This document shows, one piece after another, positions 8,680-17,269 of a DNA stretch of 64,000 nt. The notes under the pieces were generated by a model that was given only the letters and a program-made list of their open reading frames with translations, did not search any database and was not told the DNA's origin. Where the stretch lies: the NCBI GenBank assembly GCA_002746605.1, contig PDPT01000045.1:1-64000 (forward strand). The letters run 5' to 3'. Source of the DNA: Ignavibacteriota bacterium. GTDB lineage: Bacteria > Bacteroidota > Ignavibacteria > Ignavibacteriales > Melioribacteraceae. Both the position numbers and the translations under genes were made by a program. Position 1 is the first letter of the stretch, and every line of letters begins with the position of its first letter.

Positions 8680-9480
8680 CTACCTTTTATAATATTTCAT
8701 TGCTTCGGGAATAAGTTTCTTTAAGTCATCTATCCTTGTTTGATTTGAAGGATGAGTGCTTAAGAACTCAGGGGGTGCTCCACCGCCTTGAGCAGCCATT
8801 CTTTTCCAAAATTCAACTGCTGCATTTGGATTATAACCTGCCATTGCCATAAAAATTAAGCCCATATGATCTGCTTCACTTTCGTGCAAACGACTAAACG
8901 GCAACATAACTCCCACTTGCGAGCCAAGTCCGAATGCAGCCATTGCCAATTGTTGAGTTAACGCAGGTTCATTTTTAAGAGCAACTTGCAAACCAACTCC
9001 TCCGAGTTGAACTAATAATTGCTGGCTCATTCTTTCACCGCCGTGCTCTGCTATTGCGTGAGCAATTTCGTGTCCCATTACAGTTGCAACTCCGGCTTCA
9101 TCTCTACAAACAGGTAAAATCCCAGTATAAAAAACAACTTTTCCACCGGGCATACACCAAGCATTTACTTGAGGATCTTCTACAAGATTAAATTCCCACT
9201 TGTAACCTTTTAGATGGTCGGATATATTTTTTTGTTTGAAATATAGCTCAACTGCACTTTTAATTTTTTGTCCAACTTTTTTAACCATTGCAGCTTGACT
9301 GGAATTATTAACAACTTTATGTTCATTTAAGAACTGATCATATTGCTGAAAGCTCATAGTCATCAACTGCGATGCAGGAATTAAACTCAACTGATTTCTG
9401 CCTGTAACGGGGACTGAACTGCACGAATTAAAAAATACGGGCAATACAACTATTAATAATGTTAATAGTAACTTTTTCAT
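8680..9480 (-). CDS. M48-family metalloprotease lipoprotein (BepA/LoiP-like)
   Basis: 266 residues with a lipoprotein signal ending VFFNSCSS (lipid-modified Cys20), then SVPVTGRNQLSLIP, the usual start of Oma1/BepA-like periplasmic proteases. The zinc site is HEIAHAIAEHGG (His137, Glu138, His141) with the third ligand in HESEADHMG (Glu202). No TPR domain follows, so it is the short type. Likely role: quality control of outer-membrane or periplasmic proteins. Neighbouring BamE-like and BamA-like genes in the same block fit an envelope-assembly theme. A Shine-Dalgarno AGGTG lies just upstream of the ATG. Confidence 0.92.
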   Translation of the reverse strand: MKKLLLTLLIVVLPVFFNSCSSVPVTGRNQLSLIPASQLMTMSFQQYDQFLNEHKVVNNSSQAAMVKKVGQKIKSAVELYFKQKNISDHLKGYKWEFNLVEDPQVNAWCMPGGKVVFYTGILPVCRDEAGVATVMGHEIAHAIAEHGGERMSQQLLVQLGGVGLQVALKNEPALTQQLAMAAFGLGSQVGVMLPFSRLHESEADHMGLIFMAMAGYNPNAAVEFWKRMAAQGGGAPPEFLSTHPSNQTRIDDLKKLIPEAMKYYKR

Positions 9481-9514
9481 CTTTTCACCTTTAATTAAAT
9501 TTTAGGTTACATTT

Positions 9515-9952
9515 TTATTTTTTTTCTTCCCAATCTGTAAGTATTCCATCTCTAAAAAAGTAGGTAATCTTTCCGTAATACCACTGTCTGAAAAGTCCCC
9601 ACTTTTCTTTGTTCTGTTTAATTTTATCGGGTCTTCCCCAGCTTTCCTCAAGCATCTTTTCTGTCATTCCTTTCCAAACCTGCCCATTATAAATTCTATT
9701 GCCTATTTCTTTGCCATAAGTTTTTATCAATTTAGTTTTGCGGGCAGATTTTAATTTATCCGATAACTCGCTTTTTAACTGCTTCAAACTATCTATTTCA
9801 GATTTTAATAATTTTTTTAACTCTATTAAATTATCTTTTTCGAGTGTAAGGCTATCAACTAATGTATGATACCTTTGTAAACTCATTTTTGTTTCTTCTT
9901 GAGCAAACAATATACATGCAGCAAATAAAAGCAGTATTGTTTTTTTTACCAT
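9515..9952 (-). CDS. Small periplasmic coiled-coil protein with BamE/OmlA-like C-terminus
   Basis: 145 residues from ATG at 9952..9950. The frame could open one codon earlier at a TTG, but GGAGA is well placed for the ATG. A signal peptide (VKKTILLLFAACILFAQ) is followed by a Leu/Lys/Glu-rich segment (about 20-75) with a coiled-coil pattern. The end, VWKGMTEKMLEESWGRPDKI followed by QWYYGKITYFFRDGIL, resembles the SmpA/OmlA (BamE) fold, in which G-M-T-x-x-x-V/L-x-x-x-x-G-x-P begins the domain. The family call is tentative. It sits between cdsA and the M48 protease gene. Confidence 0.65.
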   Translation of the reverse strand: MVKKTILLLFAACILFAQEETKMSLQRYHTLVDSLTLEKDNLIELKKLLKSEIDSLKQLKSELSDKLKSARKTKLIKTYGKEIGNRIYNGQVWKGMTEKMLEESWGRPDKIKQNKEKWGLFRQWYYGKITYFFRDGILTDWEEKK

Positions 9953-9974
9953 CAACTTTCTCCAATTATCAGTT

Positions 9975-10796
9975 TTAGATAAATAAATATAAGTATAAAT
10001 ATACAGAAGGTGCAGTTAAAAAAAGTGAATCGAACCTATCGAAAATTCCACCGTGTCCGGGTACTAAACTAGAAGAATCTTTAACTTTTGCATCACGTTT
10101 AATTAAACTTTCTATCAAATCACCTGTTTGTCCTATTACTCCTACAATTATTCCAATAATTATTGCATTTGTAAGCGTTAATATTTCCAAAATAAGAGCT
10201 TTGGCCGCAATCATGGCAATAATTGAAAAGACGAATCCTGCAATTGCTCCTTCCCAGCTTTTGTTAGGACTTACACGAGGAAAAAGTTTATGCCTGCCAA
10301 ACGCCGAACCAATAAAAAATGCTGCTGAATCACAAATCCAGATTGATACTAAAATTGAAATGATTAAATATCCACCTTCGGGATAAAGCATCTGAGAGTC
10401 AGAAAAGAATTCACGAATCAAAATAATTGTTGAGGAAAATAACCCGATATAAAATATACCGAGAAAAGTAGCACCAATGTTTAATATTTCCGAACCGTTA
10501 TTTCTAAAAAGTTCCGATATAAGAACTAAAATTGAAAAAAGAATTATTAACGGTAGAAAATCAATAAATTGAATGTATGCATTTATAATCAATGCAGAAA
10601 TAGAAATAATGCCCATGAGAAAATTTATTTTTGCATTTTTATACTCAACCAAACCACTAAATTCCCAGAAAGCAACTAACCCGATTCCTAAAATTAACAT
10701 TAGAAAAGGAATTCCACCCAAAATAACAAGTAAAAGTATTACCGGTATTGCAATTACAGATACAATAATTCTGATTAAAGTATTATTTAAAGTCAT
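9975..10796 (-). CDS. cdsA: Phosphatidate cytidylyltransferase (CDP-diglyceride synthase)
   Basis: An integral membrane enzyme that makes CDP-diacylglycerol from CTP and phosphatidate. At 273 residues with about eight hydrophobic spans it has normal CdsA length. Conserved CdsA features are RVSPNKSWEGAIAGF in the middle and GDLIESLIKRDAKVKDSS followed by LVPGHGGIFDRFDSL near the end, containing the metal-binding Asp residues of the PROSITE signature region. The ATG overlaps the final base of the upstream zinc-ribbon gene stop, so the two are co-translated. Confidence 0.96.
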   Translation of the reverse strand: MTLNNTLIRIIVSVIAIPVILLLVILGGIPFLMLILGIGLVAFWEFSGLVEYKNAKINFLMGIISISALIINAYIQFIDFLPLIILFSILVLISELFRNNGSEILNIGATFLGIFYIGLFSSTIILIREFFSDSQMLYPEGGYLIISILVSIWICDSAAFFIGSAFGRHKLFPRVSPNKSWEGAIAGFVFSIIAMIAAKALILEILTLTNAIIIGIIVGVIGQTGDLIESLIKRDAKVKDSSSLVPGHGGIFDRFDSLFLTAPSVYLYLYLFI

Positions 10797-11122
10797 TAAC
10801 TTTTTTTGTTTATATCTTCAATAATTTTTACTGCTTCGTCTTTATCATCTTTTTTTACAAGTATTTTAATAACAGAAAGATCACCAGATGCCGGAAAACT
10901 CTTATCTTTTTGTGATAAAATAATAGCTTTAATATTAGCTCCTTGAAGATTTGCTTTAATCATTTCCGCTTCAAAATTTGCATCTGTTGAATAGATTGCA
11001 ACCCAATCCTCATGATGAATAAGATTGGCTTCGAAGTCCTCTTTAGTTATCAAGTCAACATTGCAATCGGAACATTTGATAATTCCTTCTACATATTCAG
11101 CTTCACATTTTGGACAAATCAT
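10796..11122 (-). CDS. Zinc-ribbon protein with DUF2007-like (putative signal-transducing) domain
   Basis: I place the start at the ATG 11122..11120 (MICPKCEAEYVEG). GGAGG lies seven bases before it, whereas the upstream ATG at 11137 lies before that GGAGG. The protein is 108 residues. Residues 1-25 hold two C-x2-C pairs (CPKC, CSDC), forming a zinc ribbon. The rest (WVAIYSTDANFEAEMIKANL, then a beta strand and VKIIEDINKK) resembles DUF2007, a small ferredoxin-like domain of unknown function. Its 5' end overlaps the 3' end of the CPBP protease gene by about 20 bp, and its stop overlaps cdsA. Confidence 0.75.
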   Translation of the reverse strand: MICPKCEAEYVEGIIKCSDCNVDLITKEDFEANLIHHEDWVAIYSTDANFEAEMIKANLQGANIKAIILSQKDKSFPASGDLSVIKILVKKDDKDEAVKIIEDINKKS

Positions 11123-12062
11123 TTGCATTCCTCCCATTTATAATTTTAAAATAATTTCTATTCACAATAATAAAAAATCCAATAAAAAGTAATAGTAAAA
11201 CAATAAATACGATAATATCTTCAGTTAAAGTTTCGGAATTAAGAACATTAGATTGTATAAGTTCATCTTTGCCATAAATAAAAAATACCATAATAGCAAA
11301 AAAGTTGTTTAAAAAGTGAAGAACTATTGATGTAAAAATTGAATTACTTTTATAAACTGCATAACCGAGATAAAAACTCAGTAAAATTAGAGGAATTAAA
11401 CCGTACGGATTAAAATGATAAAAACCGAAAAAGAGACTTGTAAGCAAAATTGCAGTAAATGGTTTTTGTTTAAACTCAAAACTTTTTTGAACAAATCCTC
11501 TAAAGAAAAATTCTTCGCAGATTGCAGGAGTTACAGCCACCGTAAATATCACAAGAAAATATTCGTAAAAGTAATTTGCAGAAAGAAGTTGCAAATATGT
11601 GCTCTGAGCCAATTTATCAATTTCATCTAAGAAAATTTTTACGGAATGGATAAAAGAATATTCTTTAGAAAGTTCTGCTAAAAAATAATTCTGAAAATAT
11701 AAATAATATTGTGTTAAAGGAATTAAAATCATAAGACCAATTACGAAAAGTCCAATCTCTTTTCGGTCAGGAAAACGAAACCTAACAACTTCAGTTACAT
11801 CTTCAAAAACCAATTTGCTCAAAAGTATTGCAGGAAATAGTATAAATAAAATCTGACTTCCAATTGTAAAAAGTCTAATTAAATTTTGATCGGCATCTTT
11901 AAAGTTAGATCCAAAAATTGCAACCGTAAGTAATCCGCCTCCAAATTGGAAGATAAAGAAAACTGCAATAAGTCCTAAAATTGCAGCTTTGTTTGGTGCC
12001 ATTGTTGGCGTTAATTTATTATTATGTTGATTTTCAGTATTTTCAAAATTTTCATTATTCAT
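11103..12062 (-). CDS. CPBP-family intramembrane metalloprotease
   Basis: 319 residues with roughly eight hydrophobic spans after a polar N-terminal 25 residues. The CPBP (Rce1/abortive infection-like) motifs are all visible: EEFFFRGF (Glu183, Glu184, Arg188), FGFYHFNP (His216) and VLHFLNNFFA (His249). Such enzymes cleave membrane-embedded or prenylated substrates; some act in bacteriocin immunity or regulation. No substrate is evident nearby. It is the first gene of the long minus-strand block, and a TATCTTTG box lies about 80 bp upstream. Confidence 0.88.
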   Translation of the reverse strand: MNNENFENTENQHNNKLTPTMAPNKAAILGLIAVFFIFQFGGGLLTVAIFGSNFKDADQNLIRLFTIGSQILFILFPAILLSKLVFEDVTEVVRFRFPDRKEIGLFVIGLMILIPLTQYYLYFQNYFLAELSKEYSFIHSVKIFLDEIDKLAQSTYLQLLSANYFYEYFLVIFTVAVTPAICEEFFFRGFVQKSFEFKQKPFTAILLTSLFFGFYHFNPYGLIPLILLSFYLGYAVYKSNSIFTSIVLHFLNNFFAIMVFFIYGKDELIQSNVLNSETLTEDIIVFIVLLLLFIGFFIIVNRNYFKIINGRNANDLSKM

Positions 12063-12143
12063 AATTGCAAGATATAGAAAAGCTATAAAGTATTCTACAA
12101 TAAATTAAGTTATTGCAACAGCTTATTTTCAAAATATTTCAAA

Positions 12144-12151
12144 CAAAGATA
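12144..12151 (-). promoter_or_regulatory. Possible Bacteroidota-type -7 box (TATCTTTG) for the CPBP gene
   Basis: On the minus strand the sequence TATCTTTG matches the TAnnTTTG -7 element known from Bacteroidota promoters. It lies about 80 bp before the ATG of the CPBP protease gene in an otherwise AT-rich divergent gap. I see no matching TTTG at the expected -33 distance, so this is a half match only. Confidence 0.3.
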
Positions 12152-12249
12152 TTAAAATTTAATCTTTCAGTAGTTTTTATCATTTAACAAAAATTTTTGT
12201 AAATTTGTTTATATAATAACATTCAAAACTTAATAAAAGGAGAAAAAAA

Positions 12250-12636
12250 ATGTCATTAACCATGAAATATGGACCTGTTTTAGACCTAGCAAATCAATAC
12301 AAAGTTAAAGATGCTAAGGTTAATGAAAGTGAAGAAGGCTACTTAAAAGTATATGGCGTGGTAGAAACCCAATATGAAAAAAATAAAATTTGGGATAAAA
12401 TAAAAGAAATCGGCGGACAACAACCAACAGATATTAAAGCAGATATAAGAGTTGAAACCAAAGATTATTACCATAAACATACAGTAAAAAGCGGCGATAC
12501 TCTTGGTAAATTAGCCAAAGAATATTATGATGAAGCCGGCAAATACATGGAAATCTTTAATGCCAATAAAGATCAACTTACTAATCCCGATTTAATTAAA
12601 GTTGGTCAAGTTTTAACAATCCCTTTCGTTGACTAA
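12250..12636 (+). CDS. LysM domain-containing protein (BON-like plus LysM)
   Basis: 128 residues with no signal peptide. The C-terminal LysM module (about 77-126) starts HTVKSGDTLGKLAKEYY and ends LIKVGQVLTIPF. Residues about 15-70 (VKDAKVNESEEGYLKVYGVV, IGGQQPTDIKADIRVE) resemble a BON-like alpha-beta fold. The layout is like E. coli YgaU/Kbp, a potassium-binding LysM protein, and trkA-trkH lie 3.3 kb downstream; the functional link is only suggestive. A strong Shine-Dalgarno (AAAAGGAG) precedes the ATG, and a hairpin terminator follows the stop. Confidence 0.85.
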   Translation: MSLTMKYGPVLDLANQYKVKDAKVNESEEGYLKVYGVVETQYEKNKIWDKIKEIGGQQPTDIKADIRVETKDYYHKHTVKSGDTLGKLAKEYYDEAGKYMEIFNANKDQLTNPDLIKVGQVLTIPFVD

Positions 12637-12647
12637 TATTTATACAC

Positions 12648-12677
12648 AGTGCCGTAGAATTTTGCGGCACTTTTTTA
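12648..12677 (+). terminator. Rho-independent terminator after the LysM gene
   Basis: A perfect 7-bp stem AGTGCCG (12648-12654) / CGGCACT (12665-12671), with a 10-nt loop, runs into a T tract. It lies 11 bp after the LysM stop, and the thioredoxin gene begins just after it. It therefore separates or attenuates the two genes. Confidence 0.85.
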
Positions 12678-12681
12678 TAAA

Positions 12682-13014
12682 ATGATTGATATAAAATCTG
12701 AAGAAGACTTTTACTTAAATCTTAAAGAGAACAAAGCTGTTCTTGTTTATTTTAGTACGCCCGAATGTAATGTATGTAAAATACTAAAACCAAAAATAAA
12801 TGATTTAATTAGTAACGAGTTTAATAAAATCAAAACGGTTTACGTAAATTGCGAAAATTTTTCACAAATAGCAGCTCAAAATAATGTATTTACCGTTCCG
12901 ACCATAATTATATATTTTGAAGAAAAAGAATTATTTAGAAAATCACGTAATATCGGGTTAAATGAATTAAGTAAAGATTTAGCTAGACCTTACTCATTAT
13001 TTTTTGAAGAATAA
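12682..13014 (+). CDS. Thioredoxin-family protein
   Basis: 110 residues, thioredoxin fold, no signal peptide, so cytoplasmic. The redox site is CNVC (Cys29-x-x-Cys32) in YFSTPECNVCKILKPKI, unlike the canonical WCGPC. The cis-proline motif FTVPTIIIYFEEKE follows. It is likely a thiol-disulfide reductase or a specialised thioredoxin-like partner. It starts immediately after the LysM terminator with no obvious Shine-Dalgarno. Confidence 0.85.
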   Translation: MIDIKSEEDFYLNLKENKAVLVYFSTPECNVCKILKPKINDLISNEFNKIKTVYVNCENFSQIAAQNNVFTVPTIIIYFEEKELFRKSRNIGLNELSKDLARPYSLFFEE

Positions 13015-13081
13015 GAATTCTTTAGAATTTAGTTTTAGAAATTTTTTATTATAATTGTTCATTCAAAAATTAGAGAACAAA

Positions 13082-14710
13082 ATGAAATTAAAATATTTAA
13101 TAATATACAGTTTAATAACTGCATTAACTGTTTCGGCTCAAGCGAAAAAAACGAAACTCCTTGTAGGAATTGTTGTTGACCAAATGCGATACGATTATTT
13201 AGAAAAGTATTACAATGATTTTGGTAAATCAGGTTTTAAAAGATTATTAAAAAATGGAACAAACTTCACAAATTGTGAAATAAATTACATTCCATCTGTA
13301 ACTGCGGCAGGACATGCTTCAATTTATACGGGAACAACTCCTTTTTATCACGGAATAATTTCCAACAATTGGATTGAAAGAAGTGAGAATTTCGACCTCG
13401 TAAATAATTGTTCCACAATAAAAGTTCCTAAAATAAAAACTGCCGAGGGAATAAGCAAAACAAACTCTCCGGATAGATTATTAAGTTCAACAATCGGAGA
13501 TCAGATAAGATTAAATAATTTTGGTAAATCAAAAGTTTACAGTATATCTATCAAAAATCGTAGTGCCATAATGCCTGCAGGCAAAGGTGCAAATGCAGCA
13601 TTTTGGTTTGATGATGAAACTGGGAAATTTATTTCTTCATTCTATTATCTAGAAAAATTGCCGGAATGGTTAATAAGTTTCAACAATTCAGGTTTAATAG
13701 AAAAATATTGCAATATAGAATGGAATCTCTTTAAACCGCAAAGTATATATAGTAAATTACCCGAAGATAATTCTCGTTACGAAGCCGATGTTTTTAATGA
13801 AGGACGAACATCCTTTCCGCATAGTTTGGAAAATGTTGAAACAAAATATAAATATTCAAAATTTACACATACTCCATGGGGAAATCAGATTCTAATTGAT
13901 TTAGCCAAAAAATTATTGGTAGAAGAAAACCTCGGTAAAGGAAAATATCTCGATCATCTTGCAATAAGTTTTTCTTCGCCCGATAAAATTGGTCATGATT
14001 ACGGACCTCAATCTTACGAAGTAAAAGATACTTATCTCCGTTTAGATGAACAAATTGCAGATTTATTAAGTTTCTTAGATAAGCAAGTAGGAAATGATAA
14101 ATATATTCTGTTCTTGACAGCGGATCACGGCGGAATGGAAAATATAACTCATCTGAAAGATATGAACTTTGATACAGGTGTTTTAGAAAACACCAATTTC
14201 TTCAAAAAATTAACTCAATACTTAAAAAATACTTTTGGCACAGAAAAAATTATTAAAACCAGATTTACGAGAAATATTTATTTAGATTATCATGTTTTAG
14301 ATAGCTTGAATTTGAAAAGAGAAAGCGTAGAAGCTAAAATAAAACATTATTTATTAAACAATGTTCCGGAGATTGCCGATGTTTATACAAGAACCGAGTT
14401 GAATAAAATGACTGCTGGAAGAGAAAACAGTAATCTTATTTTAAACGGATATAATAAAAGAAGATCGGGTGATATTCTTTATTCCTTAAAACCTCACTAC
14501 TTAAATTGGGAAAAGAAATACGGAACACAACACGGTTCAGGGCACAGTTACGATACACATATTCCTCTTTTATTTTATGGAAATATTTTTCCTGCTAAAA
14601 CTTACAATAAAAAAGTTTATGTTGTTGATATTGCAGCAACAATTGCAGATGTACTTGGAATTTTAAAACCAAGTAATTGTATCGGAATACCTTTAGTTAA
14701 GCGAAAATAA
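13082..14710 (+). CDS. PafA-type alkaline phosphatase
   Basis: 542 residues from the ATG at 13082. An in-frame TTG at 13055 would spoil the signal peptide KLKYLIIYSLITALTVSAQ. It belongs to the alkaline phosphatase/nucleotide pyrophosphatase superfamily. Zinc-binding motifs are visible: VGIVVDQMRYDYL (Asp33), SVTAAGHAS (Thr74, nucleophile), SSPDKIGHDYGP, FLTADHGGM and GSGHSYDTH. Asn95/96 in IISNNW and Lys158-x-Arg160 in SIKNRSA match the Asn, Lys and Arg that give PafA phosphomonoesterase specificity. It probably frees phosphate from organic phosphomonoesters in the periplasm or outside. It is independent of calcium-type PhoX. Confidence 0.9.
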   Translation: MKLKYLIIYSLITALTVSAQAKKTKLLVGIVVDQMRYDYLEKYYNDFGKSGFKRLLKNGTNFTNCEINYIPSVTAAGHASIYTGTTPFYHGIISNNWIERSENFDLVNNCSTIKVPKIKTAEGISKTNSPDRLLSSTIGDQIRLNNFGKSKVYSISIKNRSAIMPAGKGANAAFWFDDETGKFISSFYYLEKLPEWLISFNNSGLIEKYCNIEWNLFKPQSIYSKLPEDNSRYEADVFNEGRTSFPHSLENVETKYKYSKFTHTPWGNQILIDLAKKLLVEENLGKGKYLDHLAISFSSPDKIGHDYGPQSYEVKDTYLRLDEQIADLLSFLDKQVGNDKYILFLTADHGGMENITHLKDMNFDTGVLENTNFFKKLTQYLKNTFGTEKIIKTRFTRNIYLDYHVLDSLNLKRESVEAKIKHYLLNNVPEIADVYTRTELNKMTAGRENSNLILNGYNKRRSGDILYSLKPHYLNWEKKYGTQHGSGHSYDTHIPLLFYGNIFPAKTYNKKVYVVDIAATIADVLGILKPSNCIGIPLVKRK

Positions 14711-14735
14711 AAATTTAGCTTAAAAAATTAGGTTT

Positions 14736-14771
14736 TATCTGTTTCCGTTTTTTATTTAACGGAAACAGATA
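14736..14771. terminator. Long perfect hairpin between convergent genes
   Basis: TATCTGTTTCCGTT (14736-14749) pairs perfectly with AACGGAAACAGATA (14758-14771) across an 8-nt T-rich loop. It lies between the convergent phosphatase (+) and TerC (-) genes. No long T tract follows on either strand, so it may act as a bidirectional terminator or an RNA 3'-end stabiliser. Confidence 0.65.
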
Positions 14772-14791
14772 ATAATAACTTCACCTTAAAA

Positions 14792-15538
14792 TTAATGTTG
14801 AACAATCTGTTTTTTTAATTTCACTTTATTTTCCGATCTTTTTCTAATCTTTAGATTAAGCAATTCCACTCCGACCGAAAAAGCCATAGCAAAGTAAATA
14901 TAACCTTTTGGAATATGAAAATCTAAACCTTCACCAATTAACGAAACGCCGACAAGAATTAGGAAACTTAATGCAAGCATTTTTATCGTTGGGTGCGAAT
15001 CTACAAAATCGCCCAAAGATTTAGCCGAAGCCATCATAACCAAAACTGCAATAATTATTGCAATAACCATCACAGGAATGTCTTTAGCCAAGCCCACAGC
15101 AGTAATAACGGAATCTAAAGAAAAAACTATATCCAAAAGAGCTATTTGAACTAATACACTTAAAAAACTAACACTTTTAGATACTTTCTTAGTTTCTTCA
15201 TGTCCTTCCAAGCTGTTATGAATTTCGTGCGTGCTTTTCCCAAGAAGAAAAAGTCCGCCGATTAACAAAATCAAATCCCTTCCCGAAATTTCAAAAGAGA
15301 AAAGAGTAAAAAGAGGAGCTGTCAGTTTCATAATGAAAGCAAGAGAAAGTAAAAGCAAAATTCTTGTACCCATTGCTAAACTCAAACCTATTATCCGTCC
15401 TTTGTTCCTTTTTTCTTCGGGTAATCTTCCTACAAGAATAGAGATAAAAATAATATTATCAATGCCAAGAACAATTTCAAGAGAAGTTAAAGTTACAAGA
15501 GCAATCCACGCTTCGGGATTGGATATCCATTCAAACAT
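14792..15538 (-). CDS. TerC-family integral membrane protein
   Basis: 248 residues with seven or eight hydrophobic spans. Membrane-buried acidic residues typical of the TerC/Alx family are visible in EIVLGIDNIIFISI (Asp27) and LLDIVFSLDSVITAVG (Asp142), with a His-rich loop between (THEIHNSLEGHEE). TerC proteins are linked to tellurite resistance and to manganese or calcium export coupled to exoenzyme metallation. Here it stands alone, with no ter genes around, so metal homeostasis is the more likely role. Confidence 0.9.
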   Translation of the reverse strand: MFEWISNPEAWIALVTLTSLEIVLGIDNIIFISILVGRLPEEKRNKGRIIGLSLAMGTRILLLLSLAFIMKLTAPLFTLFSFEISGRDLILLIGGLFLLGKSTHEIHNSLEGHEETKKVSKSVSFLSVLVQIALLDIVFSLDSVITAVGLAKDIPVMVIAIIIAVLVMMASAKSLGDFVDSHPTIKMLALSFLILVGVSLIGEGLDFHIPKGYIYFAMAFSVGVELLNLKIRKRSENKVKLKKQIVQH

Positions 15539-15929
15539 AATATTTCCTAAAAATTATTTGAAATAAAATACAAAAATTTCTTAATTTCATTTTGGTTATT
15601 AAATATAATATTTTTTGTTATACTTATGCTAAAAAGATATATTTTATTGTAAGATAAATAAAAATTGATAAACCAATTTTCAAGTTTTTTAGCTTTATGA
15701 ATATTACCGTTTAAGAAATGTACGAAGAACAAAAAGTTCGATTAGAATATATAACTTAAGACAAACACCATAAAATATTTGAAGAATCTGTAAGTAATTA
15801 AAAAATAACAATCTCTTTTTTAATGGTTTCCGATACAAAGCCAAAAGTTTTTAGTGTGCAGATTGACAATATGGAAATAGGTATTTAAATTGCAAAAAGA
15901 AAATACAATAATAAATTAAATAAAATTAA
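15539..15929. other. Intergenic region before trkA, no supported gene
   Basis: 390 bp of very AT-rich DNA. The only minus-strand frame here (about 60 codons) is Asn/Ile/Phe-rich and looks non-coding. On the plus strand a short phrase, MVSDTKPKVFSVQIDNMEIG (about 15822-15885), has coding-like composition but lies between stops. It may be the remnant of a decayed gene. I see no terminator or RNA gene. Confidence 0.4.
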
Positions 15930-17267
15930 ATGAAAATAATTATTGCCGGTGCCGGTGAGGTTGGTTACCATCTTGCCAAACATCTTTCAAATGAAGATCA
16001 TGATATTACCGTTATAGATATTGATCAAGAAAATCTGGAACGAGTAAATTCCGTAATGGATGTGTTAACAATTACAGGATCATCTACTTCTTTACAAATA
16101 CTAAAACAAGCTAATTGCGAAAAAACAGACTTACTAATTGCTGTTACTTCTTCCGAATCTATTAATGTAAATACTACAATACTTGCTAAACAACTTGGAG
16201 CAAAGAAAACTGTTGCAAGAGTTGAGTGTGCAGAATATGTTTCTAAAAATAATTTGGAAATGTTTAAAAATATTGGAATAGATCATTTAATTTATCCTGA
16301 AGAATTGGCGGCAAATGAGGTTACCAAACTTATTCAACGTGCTGTTGCTACCGATATTATTGAATTTGAAAACGGTAAACTTTCTTTATTAGGTCTTAAA
16401 TTAGAAGCGCACTTACCAATTATAAGAAAGAAAATAGTAGAAATTGCCCGCTCCTTAGAAACAATTAAGTTTCGTATAGTTGCAATTCACAGAGGAATTA
16501 ATACAATAATACCAACAGGCGATGATATCTTACTTCCTGATGATCAAATTTTTGTTATTACAACCTCCGAAGGTATTGAAGAACTGACAAAACTTATAGG
16601 CAAAGATCAATCTAAACTAAATAATATAATGATTCTTGGCGGTGGTAAAATAGGTAGAATTGCAGCAAAACAATTAGAAAATGAGTTAAATCTAAAATTA
16701 ATTGAACATGATAAAGATAAAACCATAGAGTTAGCTGATTATCTCGAAAAAACTTTAGTTATTCAAGGTGATGGAAGAGACCTTGATCTCTTAGCTCAAG
16801 AAGGTATTGTAGATATGAAAGGATTTGTTGCCGTAACACAAGATGCAGAAACAAACATTATTACTTCGCTTATGGCAAAACACCTTGGTGTAACCAAAAC
16901 CATAACTTTAGTTGATAATGTTGATTATATTTCATTAACTCAAACAATCGGACTTGATTCTTTAATCAATAAAAAATTAATTGCAGTAAATAATATTCTT
17001 AAATTTATAAGAAAAGCCAATGTCATTTCCATTGCAACTTTGCAAGGAGTAGATGCCGAAGTACTTGAATATATTGCAAAACCTAAATCCAATATAACCA
17101 AAAAACAAGTAATGGATTTGAAGTTTCCTAAAAATGCCATTATCGGTGGTTATATTAGAGATGATGTCAGCTATATTTCAGTAGGCAATACACAAATTAA
17201 AGAGAACGATAAAGTTGTAGTTTTTTCATTACCGAGTGCAATTAAAAAAGTAGAAAAGTTTTTTTAA
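15930..17267 (+). CDS. trkA: Trk potassium-uptake regulatory subunit TrkA
   Basis: 445 residues, a cytoplasmic NAD(H)/ATP-binding regulator of the TrkH channel. It is a tandem of two RCK_N-RCK_C units. The first Rossmann motif is IIIAGAGEVGYHLAKHL, with the acidic ribose-binding VIDIDQENL. The second is NIMILGGGKIGRIAAKQL (about 230), with LIEHDKDK and VIQGDGRD. Length and double-domain structure match TrkA, not the single-unit KtrA. The stop is 2 bp before trkH, so the pair is co-transcribed. Confidence 0.95.
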   Translation: MKIIIAGAGEVGYHLAKHLSNEDHDITVIDIDQENLERVNSVMDVLTITGSSTSLQILKQANCEKTDLLIAVTSSESINVNTTILAKQLGAKKTVARVECAEYVSKNNLEMFKNIGIDHLIYPEELAANEVTKLIQRAVATDIIEFENGKLSLLGLKLEAHLPIIRKKIVEIARSLETIKFRIVAIHRGINTIIPTGDDILLPDDQIFVITTSEGIEELTKLIGKDQSKLNNIMILGGGKIGRIAAKQLENELNLKLIEHDKDKTIELADYLEKTLVIQGDGRDLDLLAQEGIVDMKGFVAVTQDAETNIITSLMAKHLGVTKTITLVDNVDYISLTQTIGLDSLINKKLIAVNNILKFIRKANVISIATLQGVDAEVLEYIAKPKSNITKKQVMDLKFPKNAIIGGYIRDDVSYISVGNTQIKENDKVVVFSLPSAIKKVEKFF

Positions 17268-17269
17268 TA

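Noticed and set aside
15547..15732. 61-codon minus-strand frame between TerC and trkA
   Set aside because: Composition is AT-driven (Asn, Ile, Phe, Lys), with no Shine-Dalgarno and no recognisable motif.
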